The notes: generated by a model from the letters alone, not told the origin. 64,000 nt of DNA from Urechis unicinctus (GCA_034190875.2 CM067354.1:3101942-3165941), one strand, 5' to 3'; positions 11,101 to 21,719 are shown, numbered from the stretch's first letter. Numbers and translations: made by a program.

Positions 11101-14100
11101 GATCAACACTTCGAAATTCTTCGTCGGCGCTCGGACTCGGCACTGATTCGGAGTGAACCAACTGAAGAGCAAGCGTAATTAAAGGTAACATCTGTAGAGT
11201 GCAACGATTTACGTAGTATTCATGATTCATGATTCATCAATTGAGATATCTACCTGCTCTGGATCAACACTTCGGAATTCTTCGTCGGCGCTCGGACTCG
11301 GCACTGATTCGGAGTGAACCAACTGAAGAGCAAGCGGAATTAAAGGTAACATCTGTAGAGTGCAGCGATTTACGTAGTATTCATGATTCATGATTCATCA
11401 ATTGAGATATCTACCTGCTCTGGATCAACACTTCGGAATTCTTCGTCGGCGCTCGGACTCGGCACTGATTCGGAGTGAACCAACTGAAGAGCAAGCGTAA
11501 TTAAAGGTAACATCTGTAGAGTGCAACGATTTACGTAGTATTCATGATTCATGATTCATCAATTGAGATATCTACCTGCTCTGGATCAACACTTCGGAAT
11601 TCTTCGTCGGCGCTCGGACTCGGCACTGATTCGGAGTGAACCAACTGAAGAGCAAGCGGAATTAAAGGTAACATCTGTAGAGTGCAGCGATTTACGTAGT
11701 ATTCATGATTCATCAATTGAGATATCTACCTGCTCTGGATCAACACTTCGGAATTCTTCGTCGGCGCTCGGACTCGGCACTGATTCTGAGTGAACCAACT
11801 GAAGAGCAAGCGGAATTAAAGGTAACATCTGTAGAGTGCAGCGATTTACGTAGTATTCATGATTCATGATTCATCAATTGAGATATCTACCTGCTCTGGA
11901 TCAACACTTCGGAATTCTTCGTCGGCGCTCGGACTCGGCACTGATTCGGAGTGAACCAACTGAAGAGCAAGCGGAATTAAAGGTAACATCTGTAGAGTGC
12001 AGCGATTTACGTAGTATTCATGATTCATTCATCAATTGAGATATCTACCTGCTCTGGATCAACACTTCGGAATTCTTCGTCGGCGCTCGGATCGGCACTG
12101 ATTCGGAGTGAACCAACTGAAGAGCAAGCGGAATTAAAGGTAACATCTGTAGAGTGCAGCGATTTACGTAGTATTCGTGATTCATGATTCATGATCAATT
12201 GAGAAATCTACCTGCTCTGGATCAACACTTCGGAATTCTTCGTCGGCGGCGCTCGGACTCGGCACTGATTCGGAGTGAACCAACTGAAGAGCAAGCGGAA
12301 TTAAAGGTAACATCTGTAGAGTGCAGCGATTTACGTAGTATTCATATTCATGATAATCAATTGAGATATCTACCTGCTCTGGATCAACACTTCGGAATTC
12401 TTCGTCGGCGCTCGGACTCGGCACTGATTCGGAGTGAACCAACTGAAGAGCAAGCGTATCTGTAAGGTAACATCTGTAGAGTGCAACGATTTACGTAGTA
12501 TTCATGATTCATGATTCATCAATTGAGATATCTACCTGCTCTGGATCAACACTTCGGAATTCTTCGTCGGGCGCTCGGACTCGGCACTGATTCGGAGTGA
12601 ACCAACTGAAGAGCAAGCGGAATTAAAGGTAACATCTGTAGAGTGCAGCGATTTACGTAGTATGATTCATGATTCAATCAATTGATTGATGACCTGATAT
12701 CTACCTGCTCTGGATCAACACTTCGGAATTCTTCGTCGGCGCTCGGACTCGGCACTGATTCGGAGTGAGCCCAACTGAAGAGCAAGCGAATTAAAGGTAA
12801 CATCTGTAGAGTGCAACGATTTACGTAGTATTCATGATTCATGATTCATCAATTGAGATATCTACCTGCTCTGGATCAACACTTCGGAATTCTTCGTCGG
12901 CGCTCGGACTCGGCACTGATTCGGAGTGAACCAACTGAAGAGCAAGCGGAATTAAAGGTAACATCTGTAGAGTGCAGCGATTTACGTAGTATTCATGATT
13001 CATGATTCATCAATTGAGATATCTACCTGCTCTGGATCAACACTTCGGAATTCTTCGTCGGCGCTCGGACTCGGCACTGATTCGGAGTGAACCAACTGAA
13101 GAGCAAGCGGAATTAAAGGTAACATCTGTAGAGTGCAACGATTTACGTAGTATTCATGATCATGATGATATCTCATGGATCAACATTCGGAATTGACTCG
13201 GCACTGATTTCGGAGTGAACCAACTGAAGAGCAAGCGGTAATTAAAGGTAACATCTGTAGAGTGCAACGATTTACGGACATGATTCATGATTCATCAATT
13301 GGATATCTACCTGCTCTGGATCAACACTTCGGAATTCTCGTCGGCGCTCGGACTCGGCACTGATTCGGAGTGAACCAACTGAAGAGAGCAAGCGGAATTA
13401 TTAAAGGTAACATCTGTAGAGTGCAGCGATTTTTTCATGATTAGTATTTCATGATTCATGATTCATCAATTGAGAAATCTACCTGCTCTGGCACTGATTC
13501 AGTGAACCAACTTCGGAATTCTTCGTCGGCGCTCGGACTCGGCATTGATTCGGAGTGAACCAACTGAAGAGCAAGCGGAATTAAAGGTAACATCTGTAGA
13601 GTGCAGCGATCTTTACGTAGTATTCATGATTAATTCATGATTGAGATAATTGAGATATCTACCTGCTGGATCAACACTTCGGAATTCTTCGTCGGCGCTC
13701 GGACTCGGCACTGATTCGGAGTGAACCAACTGAAGAGCAAGCGTAATAAAAAGGTCAATTGAGATCTGTAGAGTGCAACGATTTACGTAGTATTCATGAT
13801 TCATGATCATTCATCAATTGAGATATCTACTCTGCTCTGGATCAACACTTCGGAATTCTTCGTCGGCGCTCGGACTCGGCACTGATTTGGAGTGAACCAA
13901 CTGAAGAGCAAGCGTAATTAAAGGTAACATCTGTAGAGTGCAACGATTTACGTAGTATTCATGATTCATGATTCATCAATTGGGATATCTACCTGCTCTG
14001 GATCAACACTTCGGAATTCTTCGTCGGCGTTCGGACTCGGCACTGATTCGGAGTGAACCAACTGAAGAGCAAACGAAATGATAGGAAACATCTGTTGAGG

Positions 14101-17100
14101 GCAACTATTTACATGAAGTATTCATGCTCCATGTGATCAATTCAGATATCTACCTGCTCATGGTCAACACTTCGGGCTGCATCGTCGGCGCTCGGACTCG
14201 GCACTGATTCGGTTCGAGGCAACTGAAGAGTAAGCGGAATTAAAGGTCGTCTATTCAGTAAACACATTTATTAATGATTCATGTCATCATTTGTTATGAT
14301 TCCAATTAACCAACTATGAAATGTGCTATACCGGATGTCTCGCTCGCTTTATCGCAACCTTCCTCTTCGTTGCTTGGGTGTTGAGATCTTTATTTCGTTT
14401 CGTGAGCGTGGTTTTATAGCTTTGCTGTGCCTGCAAATGTGCCTGTTGATTTTCAGGGCTTATTGTTTTGCATCATGTTCATTGATGTGTATATATCACT
14501 TGAAAAGTTATAGTTTTTGTCAATCCTTTCCAAAATTGTACAAAACAAATGGTACATTATCACTACAGTGTATAACCTTATCACTACATTAATCTCCCGA
14601 TATTGTGGGCGTTGCCTTAAAGCTAATAGCGTGTCCAAGTTATTGGAGCTGGCTTGCACTTGCTGTGCACGTGAAGTGGGATGCATGAATGGATTATTAC
14701 CTTTTTGTGCCGAGGAAGACTTTTCACGATATGGCTGTATGTTAGCTCATCACCTGGGAGCAGATTTCTTTTTGCAAAAAGACACAGATGCGGCCTACCG
14801 TTGTTCACAACGACCTTAACGGTAGAGCTAGGTCTTGGTGAGTCTTTGACCATTCGACCAAACCTGTCGTTAGCCTCGGAGCCGTCGATGCTGTTAACAG
14901 AAGTTACACTAAATTGATAAGAAAACGCACATCTGTAATCGAATTTAGCAATACCTAGCACAATTTGCTTTTCTGACAATCTAGCAGCAGTAGTGATAGT
15001 TGTATCAGAAGTAGTAGCACAATCAATAGTGGAGGTATAATTAGTAGTAGTATAAGTGGTAGTTGTATAAGTGGTGGTGGTGATAAAGGTCATGATGGTG
15101 GTAGTGGTGGTGGTGACGGCGGTGGTTATGATGTCGGTGGTGGCTGTGGTGGTTGTGGTGGCAGTGGTGGTGGTGGTGGTGGTGGTGGTGGTTGTGGTAG
15201 TGTTGGTGGCTGTGGCGGTGGCTGTGGTGGCGGTGTTTGCGGCTCCAGCAGCAGCAGCAGTAGTAGTAGGAATAGAAGCACATGGCGCAGTACTTGTATA
15301 AGATGAAGTGCGATCGGTATTAGCCAGTCGTGCGATCGGTAGATCAGTATTAGCCAGTCGTGCGATCAGAAGTAGCCAGTCGTGTGACCGGTAGTAGCCA
15401 GTCGTGTGACCGGAAGTGGCCATTCGTGTGACCGGTAGTAGCCAGTCGTGTGACCGGTAGTGACCATTCGTGTGACCGGTAGTAGCCAGTCGTGTGACCG
15501 GTAGTAGCCATTCGCGTGACCGGTAGTAGCCAGTCGTGTGACCAGTAGTGACCATTCGTGTGACCGGTAGTAGCCATTCGTGTGACCGGTAGTAGCCAGT
15601 CGTGGGACCGGTAGTAGCCAGTCGTGTGACTGGTAGTAGCCAGTCGTGTGACCGGTAGTGACCATTCGTGTGACCGGTAGTAGCCAGTCGTGTGACCGGT
15701 AGTAGCCAGTCGTGTGACCGGTAGTGACCATTCATGTGACCGGTAGTAGCCATTCGTGGGACCGGTAGTAGCCAGTCGTGGGACCGGTAGTAGCCAGTCG
15801 TGGGACTGGTAGTAGCCAGTCGTGTGACCGGTAGTAGCCAGTCGTGTGACCGGTAGTGACCATTCGTGTTACCGGTAGTAGCCAGTCGTGGGACCAGTAG
15901 TAGCCAGTCGTGTGACCGGTAGTGACCATTCGTGTGACCGGTAGTAGCCATTCGTGGTACCAGTAGTAGCCAGTCGTGGGACCGGTAGTAGCCAGTCGTG
16001 GGACCGGTAGTAGCCAGTCGTGTGACTGGTAGTAGCCAGTCATGTGACCGGTAGTAGCCAGCCGATGGAATATAATGTCCCCGTTTGGTTGGGTTTTAGA
16101 AGTCACTCAAAGACTCACTTTAATCTACAACTTCTATTAAGCCGTCAAAGCAGAGGAACGGCCTTGGGAAAAGAATGTAGCCAGGATGCGTCGAGAGCAT
16201 GATCAAGAGCCATAATTTAATGGCGAGGGCAGAAGTACACCCACCATAGCTCCATTCGGGGAGTCGTACTGGAGAATGTCCTGCTCCTCGTATGGCCCTC
16301 CATATATACTTGTCTCGGGAATCTTCCGACTGGTCGTACCACTAAACGTAAGGTAGTGCAACTGATTGGGAGAGGTAGTGACTGGTCGAACTACGGATCT
16401 TACGACTGGTGGCAACATCAATCGTCAGGTGGCACGACCAGATGCACAACCATTCGTGCGACTGATTGACCGACGGTCATACACGACTCATTGTACAACC
16501 ACGTTAGACCTGTGTGCGATTTTCGAATCGCAAGGCAGAAGTTTTGAACAATAACCATCGACCTTGCGATCACCTACGACCATTCGCGTGCTCTTCCTAC
16601 GATTTTCCTGCGATTTCAATTTTGTTCGGTTGTAGCTAGGTCGTAACATGGTCGTAAGCTCGGTGTGACTGGGCCTTAAAGAGCAACCTGTCACAACTTA
16701 ATGATATGCGGTGGAGGTAGGGTTCTCAGAGGTCAGTTGCGGTCAATCACCAGTTGGGTGAGCTGAAGCTGGGTGGGCTTACATGCGTCTAGTAACTGCC
16801 CTTAATTATGCTGCTGATTCTGGTCCATATAATTCTAATACATGTCTTCTTTCCGGAAATGAGAAAATAAAACTAATTTATCACATAATAATGCGCTGAC
16901 TCCAGTAAGTTTAGCAGTTAGTGCATATATCGCATTATTGATACCGCATGATAACCACAACCAACTTTCAATAGTTATTGTGTGTAACTAATTCGCGTCC
17001 GCTATTGCAGAGAAACACACTGATTTCTACGGTCACATTTTTTGACACGGCGTACGGACCTCTCATTGGTTGTCATGCGTAACTTATAAGCTTCCCGAAC

Positions 17101-17803
17101 AAGCGACCAATCTCGCGACCCGAGTCCGCTGCAACTTGCACTCCTACTGCTACATACGTGTCATTCTATCAGGGTGTTCATATTATTCTGACCGGTACTA
17201 AAATTAGATGATTGATCTCACCAAAAATCCTTGCCTTCGTGGGAGAAGTAGAACATATATCCTTCGATCGATCTTCTGTCTCTCAGCGCCGCCTCATTTG
17301 CTGTTAGAAGCGTTCCCGAAAACTCCATCACAAACTCTCCCATTGCAAAGGGTTTAGTCAGGAACACGCCATAACCTCAAATCAAATGATTATTTGATAC
17401 ATGTTCGTTTTTGCCACTCAACAACCGTATCCATTAACATTGCTGATTAAAAGAGAATAGTTTTTCACAAAATTATTCTTTTTTTCACCTAACTGGACGC
17501 GATTTTCCCCAAAAGTTATCCTACCATAGTACAAAAAATATCAGGAAAAGAGTTCCTCGTATATACATTTACATACCATCATGCTCAGCAATATATTTCT
17601 GCTCAAAGCTGCTCTTGTCCACGCTTAAACCGCACCACATTACTGCATCTTCCAACGGTGTCTTTCTTTTCTAAAACAAATAAAAACATCGATGCATTCT
17701 TGTAGATGATTCCACAAATTTTTGGGGTCCAGAAAAACAAAGACTGCCCGTGCTGATTTCCTACCTTTTTCACTGTTGCCTGCTGCTCAATGCTTTTCCT
17801 CAG
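7363..17803 (-). CDS. Composite gene: SET domain, tandem repeat exons, zinc fingers, tyrosine-recombinase-like domain, SANT-like tail
   Basis: Exons were chosen by splice sites and phase. On the minus strand they are 17803-17765, 17670-17577, 17375-17222, 14890-14701, up to 25 repeat exons between 14221 and 10302, then 10197-8640, 8550-8404, 8164-8096, 8008-7973, 7716-7612 and 7526-7363 with a TAA stop. Every junction is GT-AG and every phase matches (0, 1, 2, 0, all repeats 0-0, then 1 at each later joint). The product would be a SET methyltransferase-like domain joined through an acidic repeat region to a zinc-finger and tyrosine-recombinase-like module and a SANT/Myb-like C-terminus, probably nuclear and DNA-bound. 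The true N-terminus upstream of 17803 was not found. SET plus recombinase in one transcript is inferred from phase and order, not proven. Two separate transcripts remain possible. Confidence 0.72.
8404..8550 (-). CDS. Ser/Ala-rich exon built from 9-bp repeats
   Basis: Acceptor GTATACAG, donor TCAGCAG|GTAAAG; 147 bp, phase 1 at both ends. It is almost entirely GCATCGTCA or GCATCGCCA type 9-bp repeats encoding Ala-Ser-Ser and Ala-Ser-Pro, a flexible linker. Because it is phase-symmetric, repeat-length changes and exon skipping both keep the frame. Confidence 0.75.
8640..10197 (-). CDS. Zinc finger plus tyrosine-recombinase-like exon
   Basis: A 1558-bp exon runs from an acceptor CTTCTGCAG|GGGCAC to a donor ATCGACG|GTTAGT. 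Without splicing it reads to a TAG at 8635; upstream codons to 10245 look intronic. With residues numbered from the ATG at 10245, finger 1 is C26/C29/H39/H44 and finger 2 is C101/C104/H116/C120. A long helical region follows, then recombinase boxes: Arg in NARRGGEPARL (357/358), Lys in GKGKKLVPI (406-409), Arg480 and His481 in TKFRHRAST, His506 in HMGHSG and the candidate nucleophile Tyr515 in LIYQCP. The first His of the HxxR box is Thr here. It resembles a domesticated or transposon-derived tyrosine recombinase, and DNA binding is likely. Whether it still cuts DNA is unknown. Confidence 0.88.
10198..10301 (-). other. 104-bp intron between repeat array and recombinase exon
   Basis: Donor CAG|GTAGATATC belongs to the last repeat unit and acceptor CACCTTCTGCAG belongs to the recombinase exon. 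Both sides are phase 0, which is the link that places the array and the recombinase in one frame. Confidence 0.65.
10302..14221 (-). repeat. Tandem exon array: about 25 units of ~154-163 bp, each with one 69-bp exon (minus strand)
   Basis: Units start (plus-strand left edge of the exon) at 10302, 10463, 10624, 10778, 10939, 11093, 11254, 11415, 11576, 11730, 11891, 12049, 12212, 12374, 12536, 12705, 12866, 13027, about 13175, 13311, 13483, 13673, 13832, 13993 and 14153. On the minus strand each has a TTGCTCTTCAG acceptor, a 69-bp phase-0 exon and a CAG|GTAGAT donor, separated by 85-92-bp introns. The exon encodes 23 residues, LVHSES then VPSPSADEEFRSVDPEQ. Seventeen units are intact (one with an in-frame extra Ala). 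Eight between 12049 and 13900 have indels or a lost donor. The unit first in transcription (14153) is the most diverged but intact. Several substitutions between units are synonymous. Confidence 0.85.
14222..14700 (-). other. Intron between SET exon and first repeat exon
   Basis: The span is 479 bp, with a GTAATA donor and a TTACTCTTCAG acceptor on the minus strand. Weak frames on both strands show no recognised domain. The matching copy B intron (25601-26078) is nearly identical. Confidence 0.6.
14701..14890 (-). CDS. SET domain C-terminal exon, copy A
   Basis: Acceptor TTCTGTTAACAG, donor CACAAAAAG|GTAATA; the 190-bp exon enters in phase 2 and leaves in phase 0. It encodes IDGSEANDRFGRMVKDSP, then NNGRPHLCLFAKRNLLPGDEL, then TYSHIVKSLPRHKK. 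This aligns with the second half of KMT5A-type SET domains. The normally invariant NHS triplet (cofactor pocket) reads KDS, and the ELxYDY motif reads ELTYSH, so methyltransferase activity is doubtful. It is followed by a 479-bp intron and then the first repeat exon in the same phase. Confidence 0.85.
15055..15262. repeat. (TGG)n/(CCA)n trinucleotide tract, copy A
   Basis: A GGT/TGG-rich simple repeat lies inside the 2.3-kb intron that splits the SET domain. It gives artefactual poly-Val (plus) and poly-Thr or poly-His (minus) frames. Confidence 0.92.
15320..16066. repeat. 22-bp minisatellite, copy A
   Basis: About 33 units of 22 bp (GTCGTGTGACCGGTAGTAGCC type, with alternating CAGTCG and CATTCG variants). 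Three units equal 66 bp, so an open frame with a 22-residue period (YRSHDWLLPVTR) persists on the minus strand. It lies inside the SET-splitting intron. Confidence 0.93.
16067..17221. other. Intron remainder, copy A
   Basis: This is the 5' part (minus strand) of the intron between the two SET exons, 14891-17221. Between 16200 and 16560 a few diverged GACTGGTCG or GACCATTCG words echo the minisatellite. No exon was recognised. Confidence 0.45.
17222..17375 (-). CDS. SET domain N-terminal exon, copy A
   Basis: The exon enters in phase 1 after GATTTGAG and leaves in phase 2 at TTTTTG|GTGAGA. The translation begins GYGVFLTKPFAMGEFVMEFSG, the SET motif I region (GxG followed by the GEF strand), and continues to a GYMFYFSHEGKDF strand. 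The length and order match the KMT5A/SET8-type SET fold. Joined to the next exon it reads DFCIDGSEAND, the usual CIDA-like junction. Copy B has a net 3-bp insertion in the GYMFYF part that keeps the frame. Confidence 0.85.
17577..17803 (-). CDS. Pre-SET exons (39 bp and 94 bp), copy A
   Basis: Exon 17803-17765 follows a CCCTTTGCAG acceptor and ends AAAAAG|GTAGG; it encodes 13 residues (LRKSIEQQATVKK). Exon 17670-17577 follows TTTGTTTTAG and ends GATG|GTATGT. It encodes about 31 residues, including WCGLSVDKSSFEQKYIAEHD, the usual lead-in to a KMT5A-like SET domain. A frame in the neighbouring intron also reads through from an ATG at 17944, and a possible upstream exon there does not match phase, so the 5' end of the gene is unresolved. 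Confidence 0.6.
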
Positions 17804-19828
17804 CTGCAAAGGGACCACATTAATAATTACATATAAAATGTTTATTTCGAAATAATATTCTTTATAAATCGATTGAATATCAATATTACCAGGAATATAT
17901 ATGATAGGCAATGCACCAACCATTCGCTTTCCCCTGCTCAGCATTACTTCTGTAAGATTTCAAAATAATATTTTAGCATGTGGCTTTCAGAGAATAATAA
18001 TCTATCATAGTTAACGCGATGGTAGATGGACCAAGGATCAATCCCAAACTATGACCTAAAATGTATAGATTGTCCAGTGACGAATATTTTCTTCAACCAC
18101 AGTCACTGATATTATGATTAAATAGAGACGGAAATTATTAATGTTTATCAAGTTTTCTAATAACGCTTCGTGCAAAAATTATTTAAGCTAGACAAGTTGC
18201 GTATTTACTTATATGGTGACCTGCGCAACACTTATTATATGATGGGAAAACAATTCATAAAACTGGCTGAATTTCGTTTTTGTACAGTTTCTTTATCAAA
18301 GATAGACATAATAGTATTAATGCGTTGTAATGTGGCGAAGTAAGAGGACTAAGACCTGCTCTTTAAAATATTAACCATGCGTCAATTTATAAGTGTGAAT
18401 CCAGCTAATGTCGTTAAAAGTTGTGTTGGGCTGGCTGAAGTTACTATGCTACTGACCCAACAAAGATGATAAATCGGCGCAAAACTATCAAGCCGTCATT
18501 TGTACTGGTAGTTAACGATTAACTCAGGCTTTTCCCACCCAACCACAAAAAAGTGATTATGCAAATGAAACTTCAAGTTTGCATCCAGTCGATGTAAAGG
18601 CGATGGCCAGGACAGGCACTTTTATTTATATTAAGGGTTGATTAAAACAGCGTAAAATGGCCATGAGCGCGTATCTTCTTCGTCGCATTACAATGAAACT
18701 TTGTATAGCCTCGCTGAAGTTGGTCGAAATTATGAGTCAAACAATAGTGTGCATACAAGTGTCAAGAGAACTATCGTCAATTTATAGAGGGCAGAGAAGT
18801 TTTATATACGGATCAGAGGAAAAAAGACAAACGTAAAGAAAACCGGAACAAAGAAAGGTTACGAATGTTTGACAAGACGTGGACAACCGGGAAGCTGTGG
18901 TCGGAAGTGGAAGCGATCGATGTTAATTAAATAGCGGCCCACGCTGACTGATGCTAGCCACCATTGACACACGGGGACTTAAGCAAACATCCAATACTGA
19001 GCATCATAGGCTATTTAAATAATACAGATCCATTTGGATATCGATCACAAAACAAATACCCATTGCTACACCTCGCTGTCAAAAACACGTACCTATTGGT
19101 ATACCAGGTCATTGCTAAAAAAAACCCGACCCATTGCTATACATATCTCCAAAAAATAACGACACATTTTGTATTCCAAAAAGCCATAAAACCGACCAAA
19201 ATTGACGGCACATTCCCATTCACCTCCAGATAATGTGAACCACCTTCCCTCCCCCGGCAGGATCTTTACGCGCTTAATGGAGCTGAAAAGTTTCATGGTC
19301 TGTTAAAGCTCTCCCAATCAAAAGTGAGTCTCATTCATTCTAGGGGCTTATATTCGCCCCTTTTGATATCCATATCAAAACTTAAACTCGTTATCATACT
19401 TTGCAATAATTGCAATAACTACACACATATCTTGTCGATGCGTCATCATATAGTATCATCGAATGATAAACACGGATAATAACCCCCAAGCAAACTTGTC
19501 AAAGATCGGTATCTAACAGATGTTAATACATTATTTTTGTCATACCATTTCTCTACCATTCAAACAAAATTGGTCTGCTTGCTTTGAAATCAATTTGCAA
19601 TATAGAAATGCACCATATCGTCGTCAAGCATTATAATCTATTAGTTTTGATAAAAGAGAAATATATTACCAGCTTGTGATCCAAACAGGTAACAAATATA
19701 ATATCCTGTCTTATCAAACTTGTCAGTCAACGACTTCCTTATAACAGCGCGCAATCAAAGCATCATCCGACTGGCATCCCTGTAAAGTGGGCGGGGCCTA
19801 AGTAGTTCAACGTTTCACAACAGGAGGC
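17804..19828. other. Upstream flank of the SET gene, copy A
   Basis: AT-rich sequence with short frames on both strands. A minus-strand segment 17889-17948 has a good acceptor (TCTTACAG) and donor (CCTG|GTAATA) but its phase does not fit the next exon. A plus-strand 89-codon frame from 18964 is conserved in copy B only because the copies are nearly identical. The promoter and start of the gene were not identified. Confidence 0.4.
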
Positions 19829-21150
19829 TAAAGCACATTTGAAGTTCATTTATCTCGTATTTTGCTGTAATTTGTGGTTTTATAGGGCGAGAACGGCATA
19901 TACTAATTGAGCAAATATGACCTTTATTCCAATCAATACAACCTTATGTTCACTATTTGTTTTTTTTCGGGGTTTTTGTGTTGGTCAATGTGGCATACTT
20001 CCTCGCACATAGGCAAATATCAACGAGCATTAGCATACAGATATATGACACAACTAGCGTATTACAATGTAAGCAATATTAAACAGGTGTAAGACTTACT
20101 GTAGCCATTATATTGATGTTTTATCGATCACTCATTTCTATTTGACGCATTATTGAATTACCATAAACTCGTTAATATTAGACATCTGTTCCAGGTTTGT
20201 GCATTAATACTCAAGTCAATCTGGGCATAATTAATGCCAAGCACAGTCCTTGAAACATGCGAGATACGGGTACAATATACTTAATGTCACCTGTTATAAA
20301 AACTCCAAAGAATAAATAACCGCAAACAAGCAATAAGTTGTAGTATGAATAAGGTAGAACTTGTAGTCGGGATTATGTGGAATAGGCGGGCAAATGATTG
20401 CATGCGACTAATGTAATATCGTGCTGCACCTTGACATTAAATTTGTCCACAAATATCTCTTTCGCGCACGATATCAATTCCACGACAAACTATAGCATAA
20501 GTAAACGAGTAAGGACAATACGCGATGTCTGTATTAACGGCCATTCACGCATTCATGGAATTAAATTCATAGCATACATGGTTCACTGCAAAGTCGTTTG
20601 TCAGCTTTATCGCTACCCACCGACAAGCCTTTTTTTCAAAATAATTGCTGGGTGGTCAACGGATTGTGCTTGTGATTTGTTTCATGCCAAACAGTATTGT
20701 TCATTAGAGACACGCCCTCTTGTGTAACAATCGAAGGCATTGGCGCATACAGTGCTAACATCGTACTTCAATATTAAATGATTAGATTGTTGTATCGCAA
20801 CTCCATAGACGCTTGCAGATGATGTGAAGAAGTCTTAAATAGTTACTTAGAACTAATAAATACTACCTGCGTAGCTGTATTCAAATGTTTGGCAGAATCC
20901 TATTGTCAAAGATCACTAATGATGTAATCTTAAATATGACGAAACAAGTGCATTAAACCAGACATTTGTTCTTTTCAAAAGGGGGATTATTAGGACTAAC
21001 TAACGGACGCAGACAATGAATGTCTCATTTCAGGTAAAGTTTCCAAGTTCCTTACATGTGACGAAAGCTACAGGAGGCTTCACCTTGACACGCCAACAGA
21101 TTAACGGCTATGATATATATTTATATATATATATAAATATATATATATAT
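19829..21150. other. Unique spacer between duplication copies
   Basis: About 1.3 kb present only once, between the end of copy A and the start of copy B. The longest frame is 109 codons (20398, plus) with no recognised domain. It ends in a TA-rich tract (21112-21150) beside copy B. Confidence 0.55.
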
Positions 21151-21438
21151 AACTCTTTTTCCCGGTTTAGGGCGACCGCTTCAATAAGCCGCATTAGGGC
21201 GACTGGTGATATATCTCTTAATTACCAATTTTTTTCAAAAAACAATCCACAAATGCATTATTGGACGTCATATAACCCCTATTGTCAAATATGAGAAGTT
21301 TATGTGAAATATTGGGAGATATACGACTTTTGGTCGGTCGCCCTAAACCAACATCACACATATCCACGCATAGGACGACCGCTGGTTGCTGTTGTATATC
21401 TACAAGCTTAGGACGACCGCTGTGTTCTGTAGTAAAAC

Positions 21439-21719
21439 CCCGGGGGGGGCACTTGGCCTTATTCTGGATAGGGGTGTGCCGCGGGACCTAAAAAACCCGT
21501 ACCCGTCGTACAAGGTCAAAATGGCCAAAAGCATACCCCGTCGTACAAGGTATTATGCGAATGTATAACCCCTCGTACAGATTGAAGCTCAAAAACATAC
21601 CCCGTCGTACAAGTATGAGGCCAAAAAACCCGTCGTACAAGTCAAGAGGCCGAAAAAACATACCCCGTCGCGCGGCACATATGTACTACCTCTATACCAT
21701 TAAGTGCCCCCCCCCCGGG
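21439..21719. mobile_element. 281-bp non-autonomous TIR element (MITE) with 8-bp TSD
   Basis: It is bounded by CCCGGGGGGGGCACTT at the left and AAGTGCCCCCCCCCCGGG at the right. It is flanked by a direct AGTAAAAC (21431-21438 and 21720-21727). Copy A has the empty site with one AGTAAAAC (about 766-773), which proves insertion. The interior has four to five degenerate repeats of CCCGTCGTACAAG, each followed by AAA-rich sequence. An 8-bp duplication fits hAT-like or P-like transposases, but the TIR is not diagnostic to me. Confidence 0.9.

Larger units (their letters stand above)
481..19828 (+). repeat. Large direct duplication, copy A
   Basis: Starting at 481, the sequence matches 21151 onward in the same orientation, with only scattered substitutions and small indels. 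The match ends at the shared CAACAGGAGGC (A ends 19828, B ends 31213). Copy A carries about 10 kb (roughly 4143-13990) that copy B lacks. Copy B carries a 281-bp element that copy A lacks. The 22-bp minisatellite and the (TGG)n tract have the same length in both copies by eye, so the copies separated very recently or are allelic. Confidence 0.93.

Noticed and set aside
10259-13196. Series of 80-codon plus-strand frames (HQLRYLPALDQHFGILRRRS type)
   Set aside because: These are the antisense of the exon array. The minus strand has matching splice sites, phase and synonymous changes; the plus strand has none.
10302-14221. CRISPR-like array
   Set aside because: The units are contiguous tandem repeats without variable spacers, in animal DNA, and carry splice sites.
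15041-15301. Poly-Val and poly-His frames
   Set aside because: Translation of the (TGG)n/(CCA)n tract. The same applies at 26419-26679.
14623-15951. 442-codon minus-strand frame with YRSHDWLLPVTR repeats, Thr-rich stretch and SET end
   Set aside because: The repeat part is a 22-bp minisatellite that stays open because three units equal 66 bp, and the Thr tract is (CCA)n. Only the last part (from 14890 down) is a real SET exon, preceded by a good acceptor. The rest is intron.
17889-17948. Upstream exon of the SET gene
   Set aside because: It has good acceptor and donor sites, but no reading phase joins it to the next exon without a stop.
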